Assembly (NCBI GenBank): GCA_947175035.1
Contig: CAMWLG010000016.1
Location: forward strand, 1 to 51,788
Length of the DNA: 51,788 bases
Direction of reading: 5' to 3'
Source: an uncultured Lachnospiraceae bacterium
Lineage (GTDB): Bacteria; Bacillota; Clostridia; Lachnospirales; Lachnospiraceae
In this document: one piece after another, positions 31,492 through 39,806 of the stretch
Layout: each line of letters begins with the position of its first letter
Position numbering within the stretch: position 1 is the stretch's first letter
Notes under the pieces: model-generated
The model's input: the letters and a program-made list of their open reading frames with translations, nothing else
What the model was told of the DNA's origin: nothing
Databases searched by the model: none
Position numbers and translations under genes: made by a program

Positions 31492-31549
31492 AGGCACAGT
31501 GTGCATGCGGAGGATAATGAGCAGATAAAGTTGTATAAGGGACAATGAG

Positions 31550-32236
31550 ATGAAAAAGCGTATATTGGTTAAGTGTATATGGCTGTTAGTAATTGGTTTG
31601 GTGGTGTGGGGGGTGATCACTTTTTTCCGGAAATATCCTTTGAAGAGGACGGACTTTTCATCCCTTCAGGAGTTCTGTCAGGCGGGATGGCTTCACATGC
31701 CTTATCATGAGCTTCCTGAGAATGCGGAGGATGTACATTATTATCTCAGCAGTGCTTTCTATTTTGTGGAGGCTCGGATGTATTCCTTTTCGCTTCCGGA
31801 TGATGCGGATTATGATGATTACATGGAGAAAATAAAACAATATAGCTGTACAGACATTGAACACTCTTGTGGTTGGGAGGACTATGAGTTATATCAAGGT
31901 GCATATTTTCATTTTTCTGAAGAAGAGCTGAGACGGATGGACTATCTGGTGGACAATTACGAGAATATGAGTTATCAGGAGATTCTGTCATATGATATAT
32001 TGCCCGGAGGATTTGCTCATGGGTATGGGGCGGATGTGGAAGATTTTTGGGATTTGGAATATACATTAGGCGAATTTCCGAAAGGACTGTCCTTTGAGGA
32101 GGTGATTCCGGACGATGTCCGGAGTTATACCATTTTGTATTATCATCCAAGCGGGACGGGAAGTATGGATTATGGAATACTGGTGAATGAGGCGGAGCAC
32201 AGGTTCCTTATTTATTATGGAGGGACTATAAAATGA
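31550..32236 (+). CDS. Membrane-anchored protein of unknown function
   Basis: The 228-residue protein has one N-terminal helix (residues 5-26, VKCIWLLVIGLVVWGVITFF) after a basic start, so the rest is probably outside the cell. The outer domain is acidic and rich in Tyr and Phe (DDADYDDYMEKIKQYS, MSYQEILSYDILPGGF). It has two Cys and no known motif. I do not recognise the family. AT content is higher than in the neighbours, and it lies in the non-core stretch between secA and prfB, which hints at later insertion. Confidence 0.7.
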   Translation: MKKRILVKCIWLLVIGLVVWGVITFFRKYPLKRTDFSSLQEFCQAGWLHMPYHELPENAEDVHYYLSSAFYFVEARMYSFSLPDDADYDDYMEKIKQYSCTDIEHSCGWEDYELYQGAYFHFSEEELRRMDYLVDNYENMSYQEILSYDILPGGFAHGYGADVEDFWDLEYTLGEFPKGLSFEEVIPDDVRSYTILYYHPSGTGSMDYGILVNEAEHRFLIYYGGTIK

Positions 32237-32292
32237 TGGAGTAGGAAAAGGCTGATAACAATAAGGTTTAGACAGCAGAATGAGAGGACGAT

Positions 32293-33417
32293 ATGGTAGA
32301 ATTAGATCAGATGAAAACAGAGGTCACGGGCTATGAGCCGATGCTTTCGGAGGTGAAGGCCTCCCTTGATTTGGAGAACAAATCCAAACGCATTGAGGAG
32401 CTTGAGATGGAGATGGAGGCGCCGGGCTTCTGGGACGACCCGGAGAAGTCGAACCAGAAGATGAAGGAGTTGAAAAATATGCAGGATACGGTGAAGCTGT
32501 GTGACAAGCTTTCCACCCAGTATGATGATATCCTGACGTTGATCGAGATGGGGTATGAGGAAAATGATGATTCCATGGTGGCGGAGATCCGGGGGGAGCT
32601 GGACGAGTTTATCAGCGAGCTGGAAGAATTGCGGATCGGAACGCTCCTTTCGGGAGAGTATGATAAAAATAATGCCATTTTAAAACTGAACGCGGGTGCG
32701 GGAGGGACGGAGAGCTGTGACTGGGCGGGGATGCTGTACCGCATGTATACCCGCTGGTCGGAACGCAAGGGATTTAGTATCGAGGTGCTGGACTATCTGG
32801 ACGGCGACGAGGCGGGGATTAAGTCGGTGACTTTTCAGGTCAATGGGACGAACGCTTACGGATATCTTAAGTCGGAGAAGGGGGTTCACCGTCTGGTGCG
32901 CATTTCGCCCTTCAATGCCCAGGGAAAGCGTCAGACATCCTTTGTGTCTCTGGACGTGATGCCGGACATTGAGGAAGATCTGGACGTGGAGATTGATGAG
33001 AAGGATCTGCGCATTGACACCTACCGAAGCAGCGGTGCGGGCGGCCAGCATATCAACAAGACATCCTCTGCCATTCGCATCACGCATATTCCCACAGGAA
33101 CCGTGGTGCAGTGCCAGAATGAGCGCAGCCAGTTCCAGAATAAGGATAAGGCGATGCAGATGTTGAAGGCGAAGCTGTTTCTCTTAAAGCAGGAGGCCAA
33201 TGTGGAGAAGCTTTCCGATATCCGGGGTGAAGTGAAGGAGATTGGATGGGGCAACCAGATTCGTTCTTATGTGCTGCAGCCCTATAAGATGGTGAAAGAT
33301 CTGCGCACGGACGTGGAGACGGCAAACGCGGACGCCGTGTTGGACGGTGCCTTAGACCCGTTTATCAATGGATATTTAAAGTGGGTGAACACGACAGGGG
33401 AAGCGCCGAAAGCATAG
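32293..33417 (+). CDS. prfB: Peptide chain release factor 2
   Basis: The 374-residue factor recognises UGA and UAA stop codons and triggers peptide release. The RF2 tripeptide SPF lies near residue 205 (VRISPFNAQG) and the GGQ catalytic loop near residue 249 (SGAGGQHINKTSSAIRITH). Most prfB genes carry an in-frame UGA near codon 25 that needs a +1 shift at CTT-TGA-C. Here the equivalent place reads CTT GAT TTG and the frame is continuous from the ATG, so autoregulation by frameshifting is absent. The ATG follows GAGAGGACG. Confidence 0.97.
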   Translation: MVELDQMKTEVTGYEPMLSEVKASLDLENKSKRIEELEMEMEAPGFWDDPEKSNQKMKELKNMQDTVKLCDKLSTQYDDILTLIEMGYEENDDSMVAEIRGELDEFISELEELRIGTLLSGEYDKNNAILKLNAGAGGTESCDWAGMLYRMYTRWSERKGFSIEVLDYLDGDEAGIKSVTFQVNGTNAYGYLKSEKGVHRLVRISPFNAQGKRQTSFVSLDVMPDIEEDLDVEIDEKDLRIDTYRSSGAGGQHINKTSSAIRITHIPTGTVVQCQNERSQFQNKDKAMQMLKAKLFLLKQEANVEKLSDIRGEVKEIGWGNQIRSYVLQPYKMVKDLRTDVETANADAVLDGALDPFINGYLKWVNTTGEAPKA

Positions 33418-33439
33418 GGCGCATGAGATTGTCTGAAGA

Positions 33440-34276
33440 TTAGCGGGTTTGTTGTTCCCTTGCCTGCATCAGATTCAGGAAGAAAAAGGTGTAGGTAATA
33501 TTCATGTAGGGTGCGAGCCACAGGTTGCCGATGCCTAAAGTGAGGAGACTGAGCAGTATCAGCGGGAAGAAGCTGAGCTGGATGTAGAACAGGCGTCTCT
33601 TGTGGCCCTTCATGACATGGGCGCTCAGTTTGATCAATTCTCCAGCGCTGTAGCCGGGGAAATCAAGGAGCAATAGGAATACCTGAGAAATTGCTAGACT
33701 GCAAGGGACATAAATCACAAGGCATATCACGTACAAAAAGCCTGCAGAGAGTATTTGGTTCCATGTGGCATTGTGGTCGATCAGATATGTTATGATACTT
33801 GCAGGCAGATGGCTCAGTTCATTTACAAGCGCAACCAGACAGGCAAGCTTTAGTGACTTGCCGAATTGTGATTGAAAACCATAGAAAACATCAGAAACCC
33901 TTGGACTTCTGCCACAGGCGGTATTCAGGCAAAGCAAACAGAGTCCCACGTTGAATACAGTAATAAAAAAGCTTACAATCAAATCCAGCACATAATCTAA
34001 TGCGTTATACCAGTCTGCATAGCTTTCTGTCAACACACCATTTTCCAACAAACGCTGAATTTGCTCCAAGGAGAGGTGATTTCCCAGCATTTCCTTGAAA
34101 ATCATTCCGATGCTGAAAAATATGGCTCCTATCAGGGTTATGGTTAACTGGGAGGCTATGGTGATTATTGCAATTAAAAGCGAGGCAAGGATAAACTTGC
34201 CATAGTTGCCTTCCAGCGCGCCCTTTGCCTTGTCCTTTAGGGTTGCGCTGGATAAAAAGGTGCTGTCTTGGTTCAT
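33440..34276 (-). CDS. DUF975 family integral membrane protein
   Basis: The 278-residue protein has five to six hydrophobic helices with charged connecting turns, and an N-terminal amphipathic start LKDKAKGALEGNYGKFILAS that is characteristic of DUF975. The motif LDFPGYSAGELIKLSAHVMKG near residue 215 resembles the conserved cytoplasmic loop of the family (quoted in part; key residues G-Y and K-L). Function unknown. It converges on prfB with a 22-base gap and no clear terminator. The ATG has a CGGAG site upstream. Confidence 0.82.
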   Translation of the reverse strand: MNQDSTFLSSATLKDKAKGALEGNYGKFILASLLIAIITIASQLTITLIGAIFFSIGMIFKEMLGNHLSLEQIQRLLENGVLTESYADWYNALDYVLDLIVSFFITVFNVGLCLLCLNTACGRSPRVSDVFYGFQSQFGKSLKLACLVALVNELSHLPASIITYLIDHNATWNQILSAGFLYVICLVIYVPCSLAISQVFLLLLDFPGYSAGELIKLSAHVMKGHKRRLFYIQLSFFPLILLSLLTLGIGNLWLAPYMNITYTFFFLNLMQAREQQTR

Positions 34277-34344
34277 CTGATTACTCCGTTTACTGTAGCG
34301 GTTTAGTTCGTTCTTGTTTTAAGGAATCTTGCATTACAGGCAGC

Positions 34345-34860
34345 TCAGGCAATATAGTCCATGTTCATGCCGGCGTATTTATCATAGTCGGTTGCCTTCA
34401 AATCCTTTTGGTAGGGGTTTTCTTCATTATAGTACTTAATCTGCGTGTTGGTGGTGCCACCAGCTACATAGGAGCGTCCACATTCCGGGCAGATTGCCAT
34501 TTTGATGGAAACGGAAGCCTGCAGAACTTTGCCGTTGTCAGCAGCCGCCTTGGAATAGGCGTTGCTCACATGCTCCTGTTCATGGGCGCGCACTCTGGAA
34601 GCGGCGCTTTCCGGTGAGATATGCTGCGGTGTCTTAAAGGATACCATCTCATCCGAGCCGTCCTTATACTTACGGTTTTTGCAGGTCTGGCATTCCTCGC
34701 CGGAGGCCTTCTTGCCGTCGTCTAAACCGATCAGCTTTGTCTTTTCCTCCTTCGCGGGAAAAACAGCTTTGTCTGCCGCGTCTGCGCCATTAATACCATT
34801 ATAATAACTGTTGTTATTGTAAGAATTGCCGGAATATGGTTGAATCGCTGAAAATGCCAT
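34345..34860 (-). CDS. Putative metalloprotease (CJM1_0395/SprA-related type)
   Basis: The 171-residue protein has a zincin-like HEXXH site, HEQEH, near residue 92 (SRVRAHEQEHVSNAYSKA). Two CxxC pairs lie on either side (CQTCKNRKY near residue 58, CPECGRSYVAGG near residue 123). It begins with a Ser/Tyr/Asn-rich stretch and ends in MNMDYIA. No signal peptide is seen. The motif order fits the CJM1_0395-like putative metalloproteases of Campylobacter and Clostridia as I recall them. A perfect AAGGAGG precedes the ATG. Confidence 0.75.
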   Translation of the reverse strand: MAFSAIQPYSGNSYNNNSYYNGINGADAADKAVFPAKEEKTKLIGLDDGKKASGEECQTCKNRKYKDGSDEMVSFKTPQHISPESAASRVRAHEQEHVSNAYSKAAADNGKVLQASVSIKMAICPECGRSYVAGGTTNTQIKYYNEENPYQKDLKATDYDKYAGMNMDYIA

Positions 34861-34904
34861 AGTTAATACCTCCTTTTAATTAATTAGATCATAAGTCTGA
34901 ATCA

Positions 34905-35279
34905 TCATAAATGTTCAAAATTGTAATCATAAAATTCATCATAATAGTACTCGTAGGAATCTTCAAAGGCATCTCGAAGTTCCGGGTCAGTCATTATCAT
35001 ATAGAACATGTAGACACTCATAAGTATCCCTAGAAAAATACCTACACAGGAAAGAATCAGCCCTGTGATGCTCATGGACGGCATTGCTTTTCCCATGCGC
35101 TTAGTGAGTATGGCAAACAAAATGCCCAGTCCTCCAAGGGGGAGGGACAATACCCCCGTGCAGCAGAGGGTGATGGATGCGATACCGCACACAAAGGATG
35201 CGACAGAAAAAGGATTCAGCCGTTCCGGCGGCTGGCCGGAAACCATATTATTTTGATAATTATATCGGTTGTAATCCAT
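34905..35279 (-). CDS. Small DUF4190-like membrane protein
   Basis: The 124-residue protein has a polar Asn/Tyr-rich start, two hydrophobic helices near residues 27-57 and 70-95 (SVASFVCGIASITLCCTG, ITGLILSCVGIFLGILMS), and an acidic Tyr-rich tail. This layout, with Gly-rich turns, resembles DUF4190 proteins. Function unknown. An AGGAGGAG site precedes the ATG. It precedes the metalloprotease gene by 44 bases in the same direction, and the two probably share a transcript. Confidence 0.7.
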   Translation of the reverse strand: MDYNRYNYQNNMVSGQPPERLNPFSVASFVCGIASITLCCTGVLSLPLGGLGILFAILTKRMGKAMPSMSITGLILSCVGIFLGILMSVYMFYMIMTDPELRDAFEDSYEYYYDEFYDYNFEHL

Positions 35280-35303
35280 ATTTTGTTTACTCCTCCTGCT
35301 ACT

Positions 35304-35331
35304 ATAATATACTGTACCACTTTTTACTCAA
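35304..35331 (-). promoter_or_regulatory. Promoter of the minus-strand small membrane protein
   Basis: On the minus strand TTGAGT (35331-35326) and TATTAT (35309-35304) have a 16-base spacer, about 25 bases before the start codon. Confidence 0.5.
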
Positions 35332-35404
35332 AATGGCAAATACTTAGACAGAAAACAAGCAAAAATTTGCTGCAAATTTTACCGCAAAAATAAAAAGGAA
35401 AGCC

Positions 35405-35433
35405 TTGAAAAAAGAGTGGGTTTTATATAGAAT
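35405..35433 (+). promoter_or_regulatory. Sigma-A promoter for tex
   Basis: TTGAAA at 35405-35410 and TAGAAT at 35428-35433 are 17 bases apart, leaving a leader of about 45 bases. Confidence 0.65.
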
Positions 35434-35486
35434 AGTAGTGTTGTCTAAAAAAGGATTTGGACAGAATCAAAGTGAGGGTGAAACAT

Positions 35487-37970
35487 ATGGATATTTTGCA
35501 AAAGTTAAAAGAAGAGTTAAATGTGGAGAAATGGCAGGTGGAAGCCGCTGTCAAGCTGATTGACGAGGGCAATACCATTCCTTTTATCTCCCGTTACAGA
35601 AAGGAGGCCACCGGCTCCCTGGATGACGAGCAGCTCCGCAATCTCCATGAGAGGCTGCAATATCTGCGCAATCTGGAGGACAAGAAGAATCAGGTGCTGG
35701 GGAGCATCGAGGAGCAGGGAATGCTGACGGAGGAGCTTCGGGAGAAAATTCTGGCAGCGGAGACGCTGGTGGTAGTGGAGGATTTGTATCGCCCATACCG
35801 TCCCAAGAGGAAGACCCGTGCCAGCGTGGCAAAGGAGAAGGGGCTTGAAGGGCTTGCGGAATTCATTCTGGCGCAGGAGACGGCGGAGCCTGTGGAGAAG
35901 GAGGCCGAAAAATATATTTCCGAGGAGAAGGGCGTCGCCAATGTGGACGAGGCGATACAGGGCGCGAAGGATATCATAGCGGAAGGGATTTCGGACGAGG
36001 CGGACTATCGTCTTTATATCCGCAATATCACTATGGATGAGGGGATCATCACCAGCGTTGCCAAGGATGAGAAGGCTGAGAGCGTGTATGAGATGTACTA
36101 TCAGTTTGAGGAGCCTGTGAAGAAGATTGCGGGACACAGGGTGTTGGCTCTAAACCGCGGCGAGGCAGAGAAGATCTTGACAGTGAAGGTGAACGCGCCG
36201 GAGGAACGCATCATTCGCTATCTTGAAAAGCAGAGGATTACCGCAGACAATCCCCACACGACGCCCCTGATTCAGGAGGCGGTGGCGGACAGCTATGAAC
36301 GTTTAATAGCACCTGCTATTGAAAGGGAAATCAGAAATGATCTGACGGAGAAGGCAGAGGATGGAGCAATCAGCGTGTTCGGACGGAATCTGGAGCAGCT
36401 TTTGCTGCAGCCGCCTATCGCTGGCAAGGTGGTGCTGGGATGGGATCCTGCTTTCCGGACGGGCTGTAAGCTGGCAGTGGTGGATGCCACAGGCAAAGTG
36501 CTTGACACAAAGGTGATTTATCCCACTGCTCCGCAAAATAAGGTGGAGGAGTCCAAGGCGGAATTAAAGAAGCTGATCAGCAAATATAATGTGGATTTAA
36601 TCTCGGTGGGAAACGGCACAGCGTCAAGAGAGTCCGAGCAGATTATTGTAGAACTGTTAAAGGAACTGGACAGACCGGTGCAGTACGTGATCGTGAGCGA
36701 GGCAGGCGCTTCCGTATATTCCGCCAGCAAGCTGGCCACGGAGGAATTTCCACAATTTGACGTGGGCCAGAGAAGTGCGGCATCCATTGCCCGCAGGCTC
36801 CAAGATCCTTTGGCAGAACTGGTGAAAATTGATCCCAAGTCCATCGGGGTGGGGCAGTACCAGCATGATATGAACCAGAAGAAGCTTGGCGATGCCTTGA
36901 ATGGTGTGGTGGAGGACAGCGTGAATAAGGTCGGTGTGGATTTGAATACTGCCTCCGCTTCCCTGCTTGAGCATATTTCCGGTATTAACAAGACCATTGC
37001 CAAAAACATAGTGGATTATCGTGAGGCAAACGGCAGATTCACCAACAGGAAGCAGCTTTTGAAGGTGGCAAAGCTGGGTCCCAAAGCGTTTGAGCAGTGC
37101 GCGGGTTTCATGCGCATCACGGACGGGGAGAATCCTTTGGATGCCACCAGCGTCCATCCAGAGTCCTATGAGGCCACCGAGAAGCTTTTGGAAAAACTTG
37201 AGCTTACCATGGAGGACGTGAAAGCCATGCAGAAAAAGGCTGCCATGCAGAAGGGCAAAGGAACCGGAGGCAAGGTTGCTGTGGCGGGCGGTGCTGGAAT
37301 CCAGGGAGCATCAGGCAAGACCGTGGCAGGAGATGGCAGGACTGACGGGCGAGGCGCCCAAAGAGGCAGGAACCAGAGACAACTCCAGGTGCGCAACACG
37401 GGCACGGCCATGGGAAAGGCCATTGCGGCAGCCATGGCGGGCACTACGGCAAAGGATGCGGACAGAGCGGCAGGAGGCATGAACACGGGGAATTCGGCTG
37501 GCCGGACGAACAATGCGCAGGGTGGTATGCAAGAAAAAACAACAAGTGTTATCGAAAACTCTGTGTCAAGTTTGGAGAGACGTATCAAGGACAAGAAGCA
37601 GTTGGCGGAGGAGTTGGGAATCGGTGAGATTACCCTGACAGATATCCTGAAGGAACTGGAAAAGCCCGCCAGAGACCCGAGAGACGATATGCCCAGGCCG
37701 ATTCTTCGGAGCGATGTGTTGGATATGAAGGACTTGAAGCCAGGCATGATTCTGAAAGGGACTGTGCGCAATGTCATTGATTTTGGCGTGTTTGTGGATA
37801 TCGGCGTCCATCAGGACGGGCTGGTACATATTTCCCAGATCACAGACCGCTATATCAAGCATCCGCTGGAGGCAGTCAGCGTGGGCGATATCGTGGAGGT
37901 GCAGGTGCTTTCCGTGGATGTGGCGAAAAAGCGTATTAGCCTGACGATGAAGATCGGGGCGCAGAAGTAA
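35487..37970 (+). CDS. tex: Tex family RNA-binding transcription accessory protein
   Basis: The 827-residue protein has the full Tex layout: N-terminal helical part (IPFISRYRKEATGSLDDEQLR), YqgF-like RNase H fold (LGWDPAFRTGCKLAVVD near residue 318), helix-hairpin-helix units (LNTASASLLEHISGINKTIA near residue 495) and a C-terminal S1 domain (GTVRNVIDFGVFVDIG near residue 757). Tex affects transcription and RNA processing. Unusual is a low-complexity insert of roughly 110 residues between the HhH and S1 parts (about 580-690), rich in Gly, Ala, Arg and Thr. The start is the ATG at 35487 behind a GAGGGTGA site; an upstream in-frame ATG lacks one. Confidence 0.95.
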   Translation: MDILQKLKEELNVEKWQVEAAVKLIDEGNTIPFISRYRKEATGSLDDEQLRNLHERLQYLRNLEDKKNQVLGSIEEQGMLTEELREKILAAETLVVVEDLYRPYRPKRKTRASVAKEKGLEGLAEFILAQETAEPVEKEAEKYISEEKGVANVDEAIQGAKDIIAEGISDEADYRLYIRNITMDEGIITSVAKDEKAESVYEMYYQFEEPVKKIAGHRVLALNRGEAEKILTVKVNAPEERIIRYLEKQRITADNPHTTPLIQEAVADSYERLIAPAIEREIRNDLTEKAEDGAISVFGRNLEQLLLQPPIAGKVVLGWDPAFRTGCKLAVVDATGKVLDTKVIYPTAPQNKVEESKAELKKLISKYNVDLISVGNGTASRESEQIIVELLKELDRPVQYVIVSEAGASVYSASKLATEEFPQFDVGQRSAASIARRLQDPLAELVKIDPKSIGVGQYQHDMNQKKLGDALNGVVEDSVNKVGVDLNTASASLLEHISGINKTIAKNIVDYREANGRFTNRKQLLKVAKLGPKAFEQCAGFMRITDGENPLDATSVHPESYEATEKLLEKLELTMEDVKAMQKKAAMQKGKGTGGKVAVAGGAGIQGASGKTVAGDGRTDGRGAQRGRNQRQLQVRNTGTAMGKAIAAAMAGTTAKDADRAAGGMNTGNSAGRTNNAQGGMQEKTTSVIENSVSSLERRIKDKKQLAEELGIGEITLTDILKELEKPARDPRDDMPRPILRSDVLDMKDLKPGMILKGTVRNVIDFGVFVDIGVHQDGLVHISQITDRYIKHPLEAVSVGDIVEVQVLSVDVAKKRISLTMKIGAQK

Positions 37971-37975
37971 CCAAC

Positions 37976-38446
37976 GTAACAGTTCAGCCTTGCAGCAAGT
38001 CACGCTGACGAATGGGTATTATTCCTATTCAGGCACGCTCCCGCTCTGTGAAAAACGTAACGGACGCTAAGCTCGATGAGCTGCTTTGCAGCTCATTACC
38101 TCGCTAAGCGCCGACGTTTTTCGAAGGCCTTCATAGAAACAATACCCATCCGTCAGCTAAGCGTGGCAAAACAATATCGGTTAGTAAAGCATACTAAACC
38201 AAATTGCTATTGTAGGCAGAGCTAATGTTAGATAAGCATACTGGAACAGGCTGGCGTAGGTATATGTTCTACAAGCGGCCCTTGAAAAACGTCGGCACTT
38301 GGCGAGGTAATGAGCTGCAAAGCAGCTCGTCGAGCCTAGTGTCCGCTACGTTTTTCACGGAGCGGGAGCGTGTCGCGGCTAGAACATATACCTATGCCAG
38401 CCGTCACTTATGCCTACTTAACTGCCATTAAAAACTGAACTGTTAC
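37976..38446. mobile_element. 471-bp non-autonomous palindromic element (MITE-like)
   Basis: The ends are a perfect 12-bp inverted repeat, GTAACAGTTCAG and CTGAACTGTTAC. Inside are two long hairpins: unit 1 at about 38002-38164 and unit 2 at about 38249-38402. Each contains a 96-bp core (38034-38129 and 38277-38372) in opposite orientation. The cores match at 87 of 96 positions and all nine differences are transitions. Each core folds on itself around GAGCTGC-ttt-GCAGCTC between AAAAACGT and ACGTTTTT arms. No open frame with a ribosome site is present, so mobility would need an enzyme from elsewhere. Confidence 0.8.
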
Positions 38447-38474
38447 CTTGTGGAAAATACTTGCAGCAAAGTAC

Positions 38475-38503
38475 TTGCTTAATATCATACAGTGAGTTAT
38501 AAT
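38475..38503 (+). promoter_or_regulatory. Sigma-A promoter of the ribU transcript
   Basis: TTGCTT at 38475-38480 and a perfect TATAAT at 38498-38503 are 17 bases apart. Transcription would begin near 38510, about 10 bases before the FMN aptamer. Confidence 0.8.
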
Positions 38504-38520
38504 AGTCCAAAACATAAACA

Positions 38521-38648
38521 ATTCTTCGGGGTCGGGTGCAATTCCCTACTGGCGGTAAAGTCCGCGACCCGCGGGAGGCGAAAGAGTCTTTCGCGGCTGA
38601 CTCGGTGAAAGTCCGAGACCAACAGTAAAGTCTGGATGGAAGAAGAAT
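38521..38648 (+). promoter_or_regulatory. FMN riboswitch (RFN element)
   Basis: The closing stem pairs ATTCTTC with GAAGAAT. Conserved blocks are GGGGTCGGGTG, CCCTACTGGCGGT, AGTCCGCGACCCGC, GGCTGACTCGGTG, AGTCCGAGACC and AACAGTAAAGTCTGGATG, all in the usual order. Binding of FMN should favour the terminator at 38709 and shut off ribU, so uptake of riboflavin responds to the cell's FMN level. Confidence 0.97.
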
Positions 38649-38708
38649 AACGGATGTCATTTTATGGATGATGTCTGTTAGTGCGTAAATGCATGACGTG
38701 CAATGTGC

Positions 38709-38745
38709 CCCCGAAGTGGAAAACGATTCCACCTCGGGGTTTTTT
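38709..38745 (+). terminator. Riboswitch-controlled terminator
   Basis: The stem CCCCGAAGTGGAA with TTCCACCTCGGGG (one mismatch) is followed by six T residues, about 60 bases after the aptamer. It is the off-state structure of the FMN switch. Confidence 0.9.
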
Positions 38746-38764
38746 GCGCGAGCAATGAGGAGAG

Positions 38765-38791
38765 CTTGTGCCGTGCTTGCACGAGCACAAG
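38765..38791 (+). other. Nested hairpin in the ribU leader
   Basis: CTTGTGC pairs with GCACAAG, and inside CGTG pairs with CACG around CTTG, leaving one unpaired A. It lies between the riboswitch terminator and ribU, in a GC-rich stretch of about 150 bases with no ribosome-site-bearing frame. It may affect mRNA stability or be an inserted repeat. Confidence 0.45.
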
Positions 38792-38903
38792 TTGGACGAA
38801 TGCCGCGACACCGAATGCGCAGCAAGAGGTGAAAGCAATGAGGTGAAAGTCATGAGGAGAGGCTCGATTTCCGCAGAGTTGTCAGCGTAAGGAGGAAAAT
38901 AAG

Positions 38904-39638
38904 ATGAATGGTTTGTTGGAAAGTGTGAAACAAAATGTTGTTTCTGTATTGGAGTTTGCGGCGGTGATCGTCGTGTTGTTTGTGGCGGCGGTGCTTTTGG
39001 AGAAGGTGGCGCAGCACAAGAGAGGGGTGAAGGAGCCTCTTTTCGACACCCGCAAGATGGCTGTGGTGGGTATGTTTTCAGCGTTAGCCATGATTATAAT
39101 GCTTTTTGAGTTCCCGGTTTTCTTTGCTCCCCCGTTTTATGAGCTGGATTTTAGCGAGCTGCCCATCTTGATAGGAACCTTTGCCTTCGGGCCGATGGCG
39201 GGAGTGATGATGGAATTCCTCAAAGTGCTGTTAAAGCTTTGTATCAAGGGCACCAGTACGGCCTTTGTGGGGGATTTGGCGAATTTTGCCGTGGGATGTA
39301 GCTTTATCCTGCCCGCTTCTGTGGTGTACGCTTTCCGCAAGAGCAAAAAAAGCGCTATAGCTGCCTGCATTGTGGGCACGCTGACGATGACGATCTTTGG
39401 CACTGCCTTTAACGCAGTATACCTCCTGCCCGCGTTTTCCGAGCTTTTTCACCTGCCCATGGAAGAAATTCTGGCAATGGGGGCAGATGTCAATCCCTTT
39501 GTGCAGGAGGGGGATATCTTCAGTTTTGTAGCAGCCTGTGTCGCTCCGCTGAACCTGATTAAAGGCGCCAGTGTTTCGATTTTCACGTTGTTCGTTTATA
39601 AACCTCTCAGTCCAATCATCAAGGGCGAAAGACGATAA
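38904..39638 (+). CDS. ribU: Riboflavin ECF transporter substrate-binding subunit RibU
   Basis: The 244-residue membrane protein has six helices in the S-component fold after an extra N-terminal helix of about 35 residues (LEFAAVIVVLFVAAVLLEKV). The RibU-type first helix MFSALAMIIMLFEFPV and the loops FYELDFSELPILIGTFAFGP and GTAFNAVYLLPAF are visible. It binds riboflavin and uses shared EcfA/EcfT subunits, which are not in this window. Control by the FMN riboswitch supports the substrate. The extra N-terminal helix is longer than in standard RibU. AAGGAGGAAAA precedes the ATG. Confidence 0.93.
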   Translation: MNGLLESVKQNVVSVLEFAAVIVVLFVAAVLLEKVAQHKRGVKEPLFDTRKMAVVGMFSALAMIIMLFEFPVFFAPPFYELDFSELPILIGTFAFGPMAGVMMEFLKVLLKLCIKGTSTAFVGDLANFAVGCSFILPASVVYAFRKSKKSAIAACIVGTLTMTIFGTAFNAVYLLPAFSELFHLPMEEILAMGADVNPFVQEGDIFSFVAACVAPLNLIKGASVSIFTLFVYKPLSPIIKGERR

Positions 39639-39742
39639 TGAAACAATCACTGCCAATCTACAGAAAATCTTAAGAAAAATCTCAATATTTTTTTCTGATT
39701 TTTGCTTTATAATGCGTAAGCTATAAGCTGTTTAATTCCCTC

Positions 39743-39771
39743 TTGACAAGGTGGGACAACTATTGTATTAT
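39743..39771 (+). promoter_or_regulatory. Sigma-A promoter of the MacAB-like operon
   Basis: TTGACA at 39743-39748 and TATTAT at 39766-39771 are 17 bases apart, leaving a leader of about 30 bases. Confidence 0.8.
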
Positions 39772-39806
39772 GCAAATAGTACAGCGATACAAGAAAGGAC
39801 AGAATT

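Noticed and set aside
37976..38446. Group II intron or rRNA/tmRNA-like RNA gene
   Set aside because: No intron-encoded protein, no domain V-like motif and no match to recalled conserved cores; the terminal inverted repeats fit a MITE-like element better.
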